DNA of 64,000 nucleotides from UBA947 sp031550975. Its GTDB lineage: Bacteria; Cyanobacteriota; Vampirovibrionia; Gastranaerophilales; Gastranaerophilaceae. Shown in pieces: positions 16,261 through 24,793 of this stretch. Position numbers and translations under genes: made by a program. The notes below the pieces were generated by a model. That model saw nothing but the letters and a program-made list of their open reading frames with translations, was not told the origin of the DNA and searched no databases. Location of the stretch: assembly GCA_031550975.1 (NCBI GenBank), contig JAVBOC010000003.1:62001-126000 (forward strand). The letters run 5' to 3'. The first letter of the stretch is position 1. Each line of letters starts with the position of its first letter.

Positions 16261-17691
16261 ATGAAGAATTACACAATGACGAAAATAGTGGCTACACTAG
16301 GGCCAACGGCATGTACAAAGGAAAGAATTGCAGAACTTTTACACGCCGGCGTAACCATGTTTAGGATTAACTCATCACATGGCGACAAAGCCTTTCACCA
16401 ACAGAATTTAGACTATGTTAGAGAGATAGAAAAAGAAGAAGATACTCTAATACCAATACTTTTAGACCTTCAAGGCCCAAAAATCCGCGTAGGATACCTG
16501 GCAGAGCCTATTGAGCTTAAATCAGGTGAAGTGATAAAATTCCAACACCATACAGAAATGGTCGGAGACATTATCCCTGTTGACTATAAGGGCATGGCTA
16601 ACGATGTCGAAGTCGGGGCTAAAATTCTTATTGATGACGGTAAAGTTCAGTTAGAAGTTAAAAAGGTGGAAAACGGCGTGATTTTTGCCGAAGTTCTTGA
16701 CGGCACACTGCTCAAACAACGTAAAGGTATAAACATACCCGGTTCAACCGGCAGTATTGAAGTTCTTACTCCTCGTGATCTAGAGTTTGTAGACTTTGCC
16801 GTGCAAAACGAAATCGACTACCTCGGACTGTCGTTCGTACGTGACGGGAACGATGTTGTTAAACTTCGCGAAATACTTAACGCCAAGAACAGCTCTGCGC
16901 GCATAATTTCAAAAATCGAAAAGCCGCAAGCGGTCGCTAACGTTGATAACATCATAGAAGTATCTGACGGAATCATGGTTGCCCGCGGCGACCTTGGTAT
17001 TGAAATAAGCACTGAAAAAGTGCCTATTGTTCAAAAAACTGTTATCCGCAAAGCAAACCAAAAGCGTAAGGCAGTAATCGTTGCAACGCAAATGTTAGAG
17101 AGCATGATTGAAAACCCTATTCCAACACGTGCAGAAACCTCTGATGTAGCAAACGCAATCCTTGACGGTACCGACGCGATTATGCTATCAGGCGAAACAG
17201 CTTCCGGCGAATACCCTGTCGAATCAGTTGAAATGATGAAGAAAATAGCAGAATCCGTTGAATCTTCACACTTCTGTTCAAAAAACAAATTCCCGCGCAA
17301 GATGCTTGAAGAAGAGCAAAACACTCAAGCTATGGCAATCGGTATGTCAATTGCAGATATGTCAAAAAAGATGAATGTTAAGGCTGTTGTGGCACTCACG
17401 GCAACCGGATTCACTCCGATTTTCTTGTCAGAAGGCAAATTGAGCGTACCTATTTTTGCAGCATGTCCAAACCGCAAAATGCGCAGAGCACTCAAGCTTT
17501 ATCGCGGCGTCTACACGCTTGATTTAACGTTTGAGCCTAAAATCGACATTGAAACGCTTAAAGTTTTAGACGAATTCTTAATAAAAGAAATCGGTTTGTC
17601 AGTAGGCGACACAATCATCTTGACCGGCTGCTTGCCAAACCTTCTTGTGGGCGGAACAAACTTCATTAAAATCCACAAAATTGAAGGCTAG
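16261..17691 (+). CDS. pyk: pyruvate kinase
   Basis: Converts phosphoenolpyruvate and ADP to pyruvate and ATP in glycolysis. The 476-residue length is typical. Diagnostic stretches are TKIVATLGPT at the N-terminus, FRINSSHG, LDLQGPKIR, the catalytic-lysine region IISKIEKPQAV, MVARGDLGIE, and AETSDVANAILDGTDAIMLSGETASG. The B domain and the C-terminal allosteric domain are complete; the extra C-terminal PEP-utiliser domain of some Gram-positives is absent. GAGAGGGAAG precedes the ATG. It diverges from the SLH gene. Confidence 0.96.
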   Translation: MKNYTMTKIVATLGPTACTKERIAELLHAGVTMFRINSSHGDKAFHQQNLDYVREIEKEEDTLIPILLDLQGPKIRVGYLAEPIELKSGEVIKFQHHTEMVGDIIPVDYKGMANDVEVGAKILIDDGKVQLEVKKVENGVIFAEVLDGTLLKQRKGINIPGSTGSIEVLTPRDLEFVDFAVQNEIDYLGLSFVRDGNDVVKLREILNAKNSSARIISKIEKPQAVANVDNIIEVSDGIMVARGDLGIEISTEKVPIVQKTVIRKANQKRKAVIVATQMLESMIENPIPTRAETSDVANAILDGTDAIMLSGETASGEYPVESVEMMKKIAESVESSHFCSKNKFPRKMLEEEQNTQAMAIGMSIADMSKKMNVKAVVALTATGFTPIFLSEGKLSVPIFAACPNRKMRRALKLYRGVYTLDLTFEPKIDIETLKVLDEFLIKEIGLSVGDTIILTGCLPNLLVGGTNFIKIHKIEG

Positions 17692-17694
17692 GGA

Positions 17695-18054
17695 CTAAAA
17701 CTTTGGAATCCCGAAGCTAATCGTACTAAAGATTTTGATTTTGTCAACAAAATTTCTCCAGAAACCTTTTTGTCCTTCTGCGAGAATTGCTTCTTTGTTC
17801 AAACCGCTCAGGAAAAAGTCCGCTGATAAGCCTTCTTTAGTTGGAAATTTTACAGAACCCGAACATCCGTGTTTACGGTAAGAAAATCTGAAATCATCCC
17901 CAATACGCTCTAAAAGCGCCTTACCTCTAACTTGTAATTCGCAAAGTTCCTGGTATGATGTCAAATTTCTAATTGATTCAGGGTTGATATTTTTCAGCCT
18001 GATATTTAAGCCAAAATTAGGGTTTTGATTGCTGTTTAGAGATTGTAATTTCAT
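17695..18054 (-). CDS. small NPxFG-motif protein, tandem paralogue 3
   Basis: A 119-residue protein beginning with N11-P-N-F-G15 after a short polar start, followed by a conserved core: a strand with GKALL, FRFSYR, then LSADFFLSGLNKEAILAEG, and a basic/hydrophobic C-terminal helix. The same order is found in the two genes upstream, so the three arose by tandem duplication. AAAGGA lies 6 bases before the ATG. Four bases separate its stop from the stop of pyk. No signal peptide and no known domain. Confidence 0.65.
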   Translation of the reverse strand: MKLQSLNSNQNPNFGLNIRLKNINPESIRNLTSYQELCELQVRGKALLERIGDDFRFSYRKHGCSGSVKFPTKEGLSADFFLSGLNKEAILAEGQKGFWRNFVDKIKIFSTISFGIPKF

Positions 18055-18078
18055 AATAATCCTTTCAAATTAATATAA

Positions 18079-18450
18079 CTAATCTTTAGAGAAAATGTTC
18101 TTTAACGCTGCTTTTATACGTTGGCCGAAAGTTTGCCCTTCGTGCAAAATACGGTTAGTATCAAGGTTTCTCAAAAAGTGAACCACTGAACCTGCCCAAT
18201 CATTTTCGTATTGCAGACGTCCGGTTGATGAAAAATCTTTATATGTAAATTCCACCGTGGATTTGCCGGCATCACCCGGTCTTGCCTCATAAATTTTTAT
18301 AACCCCGCTGCCTTCAACCGGTAACAAGCTAATTCTTTTTAGTTCCGGAGCATGTATAATTTTCTCAAGAAGCCACGAAGGTTCCGTTTTCAAGCGCATA
18401 GCAAAGCTTGGATTTTGATTATAGTTTTGTGATATTTGTTGAATTTGCAT
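18079..18450 (-). CDS. small NPxFG-motif protein, tandem paralogue 2
   Basis: A 123-residue member of the triplet, starting MQIQQISQ and carrying N13-P-S-F-A17. The core keeps the VEFTYKDF strand and HFLRNLDTNRILHEG in place of LSADYFLGRLDYNEIIAEG, then a short basic tail (IKAALKNIFSKD). It is the most diverged of the three. AAGGA sits 9 bases before the ATG. Function unknown. Confidence 0.65.
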   Translation of the reverse strand: MQIQQISQNYNQNPSFAMRLKTEPSWLLEKIIHAPELKRISLLPVEGSGVIKIYEARPGDAGKSTVEFTYKDFSSTGRLQYENDWAGSVVHFLRNLDTNRILHEGQTFGQRIKAALKNIFSKD

Positions 18451-18533
18451 ATTGATTTAATCCTTGAAAAAATCTGCCTTCTTTTTCAGAAATTTTTGAT
18501 TTCTAGAAAATGACCTCACGGTGATACAATAAT

Positions 18534-18926
18534 CTAAAAACCCCTGAAAATATTTTTTGATAGTGAGTTGCTAGTTTGTTTCAAATTTTTAAGCAGAGTT
18601 TTTAATTTGCTAAAAATAGTTTTGTTACCCTCAGCAATTATTTCGTTATAATCTAGTCTGCCCAGAAAGTAATCCGCCGATAATTCCAAATGCTGTGCAT
18701 ACCTTGCCTCTGCTTGTTTAAACAAGTTGCGATAGGTAAATTCAAACATCGGTTTTCCTTGAGCAGTTTTGTAAAACTCAAGGTGGGCTGTTCCTTTTGC
18801 CGGCAAATTCGTAATTTCTTTGTAAGACTGTGATTGAAGGATGGGCGCTTCAAGAAATTCTTTGTTAATTATTAAATTCAGCCCAAAGTTGGGGTTACAG
18901 TTGTTATTAATTGGAGATATTTTCAT
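18534..18926 (-). CDS. small NPxFG-motif protein, tandem paralogue 1
   Basis: A 130-residue protein with the N-terminal M-K-I-x-x-I-N start and N11-P-N-F-G15. The central FEFTYRNLF and LSADYFLGRLDYNEIIAEG blocks match the other two copies, and the C-terminus is a Lys-rich amphipathic helix. Its start lies inside the 3' end of the flippase-like gene (20-base overlap), and all four genes run the same way, so they are likely one transcript. Function unknown. Confidence 0.65.
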   Translation of the reverse strand: MKISPINNNCNPNFGLNLIINKEFLEAPILQSQSYKEITNLPAKGTAHLEFYKTAQGKPMFEFTYRNLFKQAEARYAQHLELSADYFLGRLDYNEIIAEGNKTIFSKLKTLLKNLKQTSNSLSKNIFRGF

Positions 18927-19872
18927 CGGTGTTAGTTATATCCTTAATTGAAATGTTGAATCCAAGCAGGCAAATCCCGCCAATTATGCTTAAAATAATA
19001 ATTAAAATTGCCTGATGAACAGTCGAAACCGCCAGCGCAGTGGACTTATCTATCCCAAATATCCCAAGCGCTGCGATATATGCAATCTGGTAAGGCCCTA
19101 AAAACACCGAAGTTGATGGAACCATAGTCGAGAACGATATCAAACTTATTACAAATAATCCTGCCGCGAGCCCTAAACCAAGTCCGAAACTGTTAACAAT
19201 CAAATACGCTACAACGCACTCTATTCCCCAGACCAAAAGACTTGTTGCTGCTGCGACTATCAGGCATTTTTTATCATCTAAGACCGCAAAACCTTCCATA
19301 AAAGATCTTACATATTCGAGAAATTTTTCAGCACGCTCAAAACGTTTGAACCTCTCAAAAAACCAACCGTTATTTTTATAAAAAAGATAAGAAATTATTA
19401 AACTTCCAACAAAAAGCGCACCGATTCCATAGGTTAAATTCAATATCCAAGGCTGTTTGCTATATAAGAGAACAGCAGCAAGCAAAATCAAAAACACAGA
19501 AACGCCGTCTAAAATTCGCTCTAAAATAACAGAACCAAAGACCATCATTTTGCGCTCACCTTTAGCCGTGCCTAAATAGTACGCTCGGTAAGCATCTCCT
19601 GCACGCAAAGGTAAAAAGATATTTAACATGCTTCCGACCGTAAAAACTTCCCCTAAGTGCAGACTTGAATACTTTGAATCATTTAAAAGCAGTGCCTTCC
19701 AACGGATTCCACGAATGTAAAGGGTCAAAATATAGAGCGGGACGATGTACAACAAATTTTTCAAATCAAAGTTTTTAAAAGTAACAAGAAGCTGCGCCCA
19801 ATCCAACTTGTGGAACACAAGTGCGAGGAGCGCGAAGGTAACTATTAGAGCTAAAACCTTTTTCTTATTCAT
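18907..19872 (-). CDS. flippase-like membrane protein (LPG synthase TM / UPF0104 family)
   Basis: A 321-residue polytopic membrane protein of the PF03706 family (transmembrane part of lysylphosphatidylglycerol synthase; AglD-like). About eight hydrophobic segments are present. Conserved patches are RGIRWKALL, FLPLRAGDAYRAYYLG and, in the C-terminal half, TMVPSTSVFLGPYQ. Relatives move or modify lipid-linked glycans or phospholipids. The ATG at 19872 follows TGA-TATAAT by 6 bases, so the mRNA is predicted to be leaderless. It diverges from tatD across only 30 bases. Confidence 0.85.
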   Translation of the reverse strand: MNKKKVLALIVTFALLALVFHKLDWAQLLVTFKNFDLKNLLYIVPLYILTLYIRGIRWKALLLNDSKYSSLHLGEVFTVGSMLNIFLPLRAGDAYRAYYLGTAKGERKMMVFGSVILERILDGVSVFLILLAAVLLYSKQPWILNLTYGIGALFVGSLIISYLFYKNNGWFFERFKRFERAEKFLEYVRSFMEGFAVLDDKKCLIVAAATSLLVWGIECVVAYLIVNSFGLGLGLAAGLFVISLISFSTMVPSTSVFLGPYQIAYIAALGIFGIDKSTALAVSTVHQAILIIILSIIGGICLLGFNISIKDITNTDENISN

Positions 19873-19878
19873 GTCCCA

Positions 19879-19887
19879 ATTATATCA
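19879..19887 (-). promoter_or_regulatory. leaderless extended -10 promoter of the flippase-like gene
   Basis: Minus strand TGA-TATAAT (hexamer 19879-19884) ending 6 bases before the ATG at 19872. It faces the tatD promoter, with 6 bases between the two hexamers. Confidence 0.6.
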
Positions 19888-19896
19888 TGCTACAAT
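19888..19896 (+). promoter_or_regulatory. leaderless extended -10 promoter of tatD
   Basis: TGC-TACAAT (hexamer 19891-19896) ending 6 bases before the ATG at 19903; no Shine-Dalgarno. Confidence 0.6.
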
Positions 19897-19902
19897 TGTA
19901 TT

Positions 19903-20670
19903 ATGTTGAATTTGGTTGATACACACGCACATATTGATATGATTAAAAGGATTTCTGCTGACGAGGTGGTCAAAAACGCCGCTGAATTTGGGGTAACAAA
20001 AATTATCCAAGCCGCAACCGACCCTGGTGATATTTCTTTTGTAATGGACATAACTCGAAAATATGACAGCGTTTACGGGCTTTTGGGCATCCATCCGACA
20101 GAAGCAAAAACCTGGACGGATGATTTAACTGAAAAAATCAGCACACTTGTTAAGTCGAATCCTAAAATAATAGGCATAGGCGAAACCGGGCTGGATTACT
20201 ACCACGACACAAGTTTTAACGATCTTCAAAAAGAAGTTTTTATAAAACATATCAAACTCGCGAACTCTCTTAATCTGCCGCTAAACGTCCACGATCGCGA
20301 GGCACACGAGGATTGTTTTGAGGTTCTGCAAAAACACAATATTGGTTCAAAAGTCATTATGCACTGCTTCTCCGGCGATATCGGATTTGCGCAAAAATGT
20401 GTTGAGGCTGGATATTATCTTGGAATCGGCGGGGTTGTAACTTTTAAAAACGCTAAGATTTTAAAAGAAGTTGCCGCTCAAATGCCGCTTGAAAACATTG
20501 TTTTAGAAACAGATGCACCGTTTTTGGCACCAACACCGCACCGTGGCGAAGAAAACCAGCCTGCTTATGTAAAATTTATTGCGCAGGAAATAGCGCAGCT
20601 ACGCGGCATTTCAATCGAGGAAGTCGCGCGAGTTACAACGCAAAACGTCCGGGGCATTTTTAAGATATGA
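19903..20670 (+). CDS. tatD: TatD family metal-dependent deoxyribonuclease
   Basis: A 255-residue TIM-barrel hydrolase. All family signatures are present: D6-T-H8-A-H10 at the N-terminus, IGIGETGLDYYHD, LNVHDREAHED, MHCFSG and LETDAPFLAP. The metal ligands (two early His, Glu, two later His, final Asp) are intact. Known members show 3'-5' DNA exonuclease activity and act in repair. The stop overlaps the ATG of tlyA by 4 bases, so the pair is co-translated. Confidence 0.95.
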   Translation: MLNLVDTHAHIDMIKRISADEVVKNAAEFGVTKIIQAATDPGDISFVMDITRKYDSVYGLLGIHPTEAKTWTDDLTEKISTLVKSNPKIIGIGETGLDYYHDTSFNDLQKEVFIKHIKLANSLNLPLNVHDREAHEDCFEVLQKHNIGSKVIMHCFSGDIGFAQKCVEAGYYLGIGGVVTFKNAKILKEVAAQMPLENIVLETDAPFLAPTPHRGEENQPAYVKFIAQEIAQLRGISIEEVARVTTQNVRGIFKI

Positions 20671-21470
20671 AAGAACGCTTAGACAAATATTTAACAGATT
20701 TAGGTTATTTTGAGACTAAAAGCAAGGCTGCAGCAGCGATTTTAGCAAGCGGCGTGAAGATTAACGACGAATACATCACCAAAGCCGGCTATCAAATCGA
20801 CCCTTCAAAAGAGTATGAAATCAGCGTAAAATCAATGCCTTACGTTTCACGCGGCGGATTCAAGCTAAAAAAAGCACTGGATGCGTTTAATTTTTCGCCT
20901 GAAGGTCGAATTTGCTTTGACGCCGGCGCATCAACCGGCGGCTTCACTGATTGCCTTTTACAAAACGGTGCAGAGTTTATCTACGCAGTCGACGTCGGCT
21001 ACGGCCAACTTGACTGGAAAATCCGTTCAGACGAGCGAGTTAAATGCATCGAGCGCACAAACTTAAAAATCTGCGCCCCGGAAGACATTTACGCCGAAAA
21101 CGAACCGCTCGCGGACTTGTTGGTAAGCGATTTATCTTTTATCTCATTAACAAAGGTTCTGGCAAATTTAAAAACACTACTTTCCTTGCAGCATGAAATG
21201 ATTTGCCTTATAAAACCACAATTTGAAGCAGGTAAAGAGAAGGTTGAAAAAGGCGGGGTTATAACTAACCCTAAAGTACACAAAGACGTCATAGAAGACG
21301 TTCTGGCTTGTGCAAAATCACTTAATTATTCAATCGCTGGTTTAACTTTTTCCTCAATCAAGGGTCCTGCCGGAAACATTGAATATCTTGTTTGGCTAAC
21401 GACCGGGGATGGTGGCGTTGAACCAAATATCTCACAAATTGTTGACGACGCATTTACAGCCTTGCAATAG
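20667..21470 (+). CDS. tlyA: TlyA family rRNA 2'-O-methyltransferase
   Basis: A 267-residue protein with an N-terminal S4 RNA-binding domain (MKERLDKYLTDLGYF...ILASGVKIN) and an FtsJ-like Rossmann methyltransferase. SAM-binding DAGASTGGFTDC lies at about residues 91-102, and LVSDLSFISL and LIKPQFEAGKEKV supply the catalytic residues. Members methylate cytidines in 16S/23S rRNA; some are described as haemolysin-like, which is not implied here. It is coupled to tatD and its 3' end overlaps the convergent secreted-protein gene by 17 bases. Confidence 0.93.
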   Translation: MKERLDKYLTDLGYFETKSKAAAAILASGVKINDEYITKAGYQIDPSKEYEISVKSMPYVSRGGFKLKKALDAFNFSPEGRICFDAGASTGGFTDCLLQNGAEFIYAVDVGYGQLDWKIRSDERVKCIERTNLKICAPEDIYAENEPLADLLVSDLSFISLTKVLANLKTLLSLQHEMICLIKPQFEAGKEKVEKGGVITNPKVHKDVIEDVLACAKSLNYSIAGLTFSSIKGPAGNIEYLVWLTTGDGGVEPNISQIVDDAFTALQ

Positions 21471-21855
21471 GCTTAATTTCCTCAGAAGCGTTAGCTTCAA
21501 TATATTTGAACAAGTTGGTTACGACAACAGGCGCAAAGTAATAAACATTGTCAGCCGGCGTGATTTTAAGCATTGAAGACGTCTTATCAATTTTAACAAC
21601 CGACGCTAAATACTGTTTTCCTGTCGCTGTGAATAGAATATAGCCGTTTTTTGATTGGATTTCATCAGTTCTGAATTTGCTTGCCCCGATACTTGCCATC
21701 GTCAGATAGAACAGCTTTTCGCCGGTCATGTTGTAATTTTTCACACAAGAAGCACAGGTTATGTTTTGCGAAGTTGTTGGCAGATAAGTCGGTTCCGCAG
21801 CCAGTCCGGCTTGCGCTGTAATCAACAAAAATACAAAAATAATTAAATTTCTCAT
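21454..21855 (-). CDS. small secreted protein of unknown function
   Basis: About 133 residues with a signal peptide (MRNLIIFVFLL core, cleavage after GLA). The mature part has a CASC pair near its N-terminus and a beta-rich core (YILFTATGKQYLASVVKID). The ATG at 21855 overlaps the polA stop (ATGA), the usual coupling; an in-frame ATG at 21864 adds three residues and has GGGGG upstream, so either could be used. No domain is recognised. Confidence 0.6.
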   Translation of the reverse strand: MRNLIIFVFLLITAQAGLAAEPTYLPTTSQNITCASCVKNYNMTGEKLFYLTMASIGASKFRTDEIQSKNGYILFTATGKQYLASVVKIDKTSSMLKITPADNVYYFAPVVVTNLFKYIEANASEEIKPIARL

Positions 21856-24731
21856 TTTTCCCATGTCGCCCCCACATTGATATCGATCTCCAATGGCACA
21901 GACAAACGCTGTCCAAGCTGCATTGACTCTGTTATTAATTCTTTTACCTTATTTTGCTCATCCCTGTCAAGTTCAACAACAATTTCATCATGAACCTGCA
22001 TAATCATCTTGGATTTTAGTTTGTTCTCGTTCAATTTTCGTTCAAATTCAATCATTGCCATCTTCATAATATCAGCCGCTGTCCCTTGGATTGGCTGGTT
22101 TATCGCAGCACGTTTTGCAAATTCTCTAACCATATTGTTTGAACTCATCAACTCCGACGCCAAATAGCGTTTACGTCCGAAGATTGTTTCCACAAATCCC
22201 TTTTGTTCAACTTCTTTGATTGTACCTTCCATATAGGTTTTGATTTTTGGATAAGTCGCAAAATATTTATCAATAAAAATCTGCGCTTCTTCGGGCGAAA
22301 TTCCGATTGATTTAGCTAGTCCGTAACGCCCTTGACCGTAGATAATCCCGAAATTTACCGCTTTAGATTTGCTTCTCATTTCTCGTGTAACATCCTCGAC
22401 TTTCACTCCAAACACCTTAGATGCAGTGAGTGTGTGGACATCGACACCTGTTAAAAAGGCTTCTTTTAAGTTCTCGTCGCCGGAAATGTGCGCAAGCAGG
22501 CGGAGTTCAATTTGCGAATAATCAGCTGATAAAATAAGTGCTTTTTCGCGGTCTTTTGGCACAAACGCTTGACGGATCTTGCTGCCCTCAGGGGTTCTGA
22601 TTGGGATATTTTGCAAGTTCGGGTTAGACGATGAAAGTCTGCCGGTTGTCGTTACTGTCTGATTATAAGACGTATGAATTCTATCATCCGTCGCGTCAAT
22701 TAAAGCTGGTAAAGCCTCGGTGTAAGTGGATTTCAGCTTTGCAAACTTTCTGTATTCCAAAATCATTCGCGCAATTTCGTGTTCTTGGGCAAGTTCTTCT
22801 AAAATATCCGAACTCGTTGAATACTGCGTTTTGCCACGCTTTTTCTTGCTTTTTAACCCCATTTTATCAAAGAGAACTTCACCGACTTGTTTCGGCGAAT
22901 TAATGTTGAACGTTTCACCCGCAGCCTCGTAAATCTTGCCCTCAACATCTTTTAAGGTTTTATCCATTGAGTGTGTGAGTTCTTTTAGATAATTCGTGTC
23001 AATTGAAACGCCCGTATATTCCATTTCTGCAAGCACGAGCGCAAGCGGGCATTCAATGTTATAAACCAAATCCAACTCTTTATTATCAAGGTTTTTAATC
23101 CAGAATTTGGTCAAGTTAAGGATTGTCGAAACCTCATCAGTTGCATTATTGAGCGCATTATCAATCAGCGCATCTTCGAACGCAATACGCTTTTTTTTGT
23201 CCGCTTCATAAGCTGCAAATTCGCTTATAACATGCTCAAGATTGTCCATAGCCTGATTCTCTAACCCATGATTGCGCGAGGAATCTTTGACATAACTCGC
23301 CAACATTGGATCAAAAACCATCCCTTGGATAGTAATCCCAAGATTGCGAAAAACATTGTCTTCCGTTTTCATATCATAAGCTATTTTTTTAATGTTTTTG
23401 TCTTCTAATATTGGTTTAAGTGCCTCAAGCACAGCACTCGAAGGCAATTGATTCGTTAAAGTCGAGTGTGCCAGCGGAATATAAAAAGTCTTATTTTTTG
23501 CAGCATCGTTGGAGTATTTGATACGCCCGTCAGCCTCAAGCGCTTCATTAAATCCGATAGCAACCCCAATCAGGCGTGAATTTACCGAACTTTTTATGTC
23601 TGCTTTTAATCTTATCGCTATTAGACTTTGCTTTTCAAGTTCTTCTACAAGTTGTTCAAAGTCTTGGCTGTCTGTAATCAATTTCTGGTCGTAACTTTCT
23701 TCGCCTTTGTTAATCTCCTTTTTTGCCGCCTCAGCAAAAAATCCCAATTGCAACTGCCCCTGGGGGTTAATATTGGGTTTTTCTACAATCGCTTTTGACG
23801 AAGACTCTGCGGCTTTTTGCGGATTATAATCTTTGTCGAAAGATTCCATAATTGAATTTATATTTCTTATAAAACTATGGAACTGCATCTTTTTCAAAAA
23901 CTCCGTAACATCAGCCAATTCCGGCAATTCTATATGGGTCTTTTCAAAATCAAAATCCACATCAACATCGGTTACAATGGTCGCCAAAAACTTGCTCAAA
24001 TTAGCGCATTCTTTGCCATTACATATTTTTTCTTTAACAGACTTTTCCGGGATATTCTCGCAGTCTGCAAGTAATTTTTCCAATGTATAATAGCGATCAA
24101 GAAGCATCGTAGCCGTCTTTTCACCAATTCCTTTAATGCCCGGAATGCAGTCGGAAGTATCCCCGCGAAGCGCTTTATAATCAATTACCTGGTCCGGATA
24201 AACACCCAATTTTTCATAAATTTTGTCCCAGTTGTATTCAATCAATTCACCTTTAGAAGGCAAAATGACCTTTGTACAGCCAAGTTTATCAACCAACTGG
24301 AACGCATCCTGGTCGCCTGTTAAAATCAGAACCTTATGCCCCAATTCACAAGCCTCGCGCGAAATAGTTCCGATAACATCATCCGCCTCAAATCCTTCTT
24401 TTGTATAAATAGGGATATTAAAAGCCTTCAAACCTTCTTGAATCAAACCTAACTGAACCCGCATCGGATCAGGCATTGCAACACGATTTGATTTATACTC
24501 AGGGTATTTTTCAAACCTAAAAGTCTTACGGCTCACATCAAACGCAACAGCAATCGCGTCCGGCCTTAATTCGGTATGTTTAAGCAAGTCAAAAATCGCT
24601 TTAAAAAAGCCGTAAACTCCCCAAGTTGGCGTACCATCAGAAGTTTTCATTCCCGTGCGTTCTAAAGCATAATACTGCCGGAAAGCAAGTGCATGACCAT
24701 CTATAAGTATTAGTGTCTTTGAGCTTCCCAT
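21852..24731 (-). CDS. polA: DNA polymerase I
   Basis: A 959-residue repair and Okazaki-fragment polymerase. The 5'-3' exonuclease domain (about 1-290) keeps GFEADDVIGT, the KALRGDTSDCIPGIKGIGEKTA region and its Asp cluster. The middle 3'-5' exonuclease-like domain (about 370-560) has lost the DxE of motif I (IAIRLKAD instead) and has a Glu where motif II normally has Asp, so proofreading is probably absent. The polymerase domain is complete: SADYSQIELR, RSKSKAVNFGIIYG and MQVHDEIVVE. The ATG at 24731 has GAGGGG 4 bases upstream. Confidence 0.96.
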   Translation of the reverse strand: MGSSKTLILIDGHALAFRQYYALERTGMKTSDGTPTWGVYGFFKAIFDLLKHTELRPDAIAVAFDVSRKTFRFEKYPEYKSNRVAMPDPMRVQLGLIQEGLKAFNIPIYTKEGFEADDVIGTISREACELGHKVLILTGDQDAFQLVDKLGCTKVILPSKGELIEYNWDKIYEKLGVYPDQVIDYKALRGDTSDCIPGIKGIGEKTATMLLDRYYTLEKLLADCENIPEKSVKEKICNGKECANLSKFLATIVTDVDVDFDFEKTHIELPELADVTEFLKKMQFHSFIRNINSIMESFDKDYNPQKAAESSSKAIVEKPNINPQGQLQLGFFAEAAKKEINKGEESYDQKLITDSQDFEQLVEELEKQSLIAIRLKADIKSSVNSRLIGVAIGFNEALEADGRIKYSNDAAKNKTFYIPLAHSTLTNQLPSSAVLEALKPILEDKNIKKIAYDMKTEDNVFRNLGITIQGMVFDPMLASYVKDSSRNHGLENQAMDNLEHVISEFAAYEADKKKRIAFEDALIDNALNNATDEVSTILNLTKFWIKNLDNKELDLVYNIECPLALVLAEMEYTGVSIDTNYLKELTHSMDKTLKDVEGKIYEAAGETFNINSPKQVGEVLFDKMGLKSKKKRGKTQYSTSSDILEELAQEHEIARMILEYRKFAKLKSTYTEALPALIDATDDRIHTSYNQTVTTTGRLSSSNPNLQNIPIRTPEGSKIRQAFVPKDREKALILSADYSQIELRLLAHISGDENLKEAFLTGVDVHTLTASKVFGVKVEDVTREMRSKSKAVNFGIIYGQGRYGLAKSIGISPEEAQIFIDKYFATYPKIKTYMEGTIKEVEQKGFVETIFGRKRYLASELMSSNNMVREFAKRAAINQPIQGTAADIMKMAMIEFERKLNENKLKSKMIMQVHDEIVVELDRDEQNKVKELITESMQLGQRLSVPLEIDINVGATWEK

Positions 24732-24793
24732 GTCCCCTCTTTGGATATAAATAACCTCAGCACCACACAAAGCGCCCTATTATTTACCCCACC

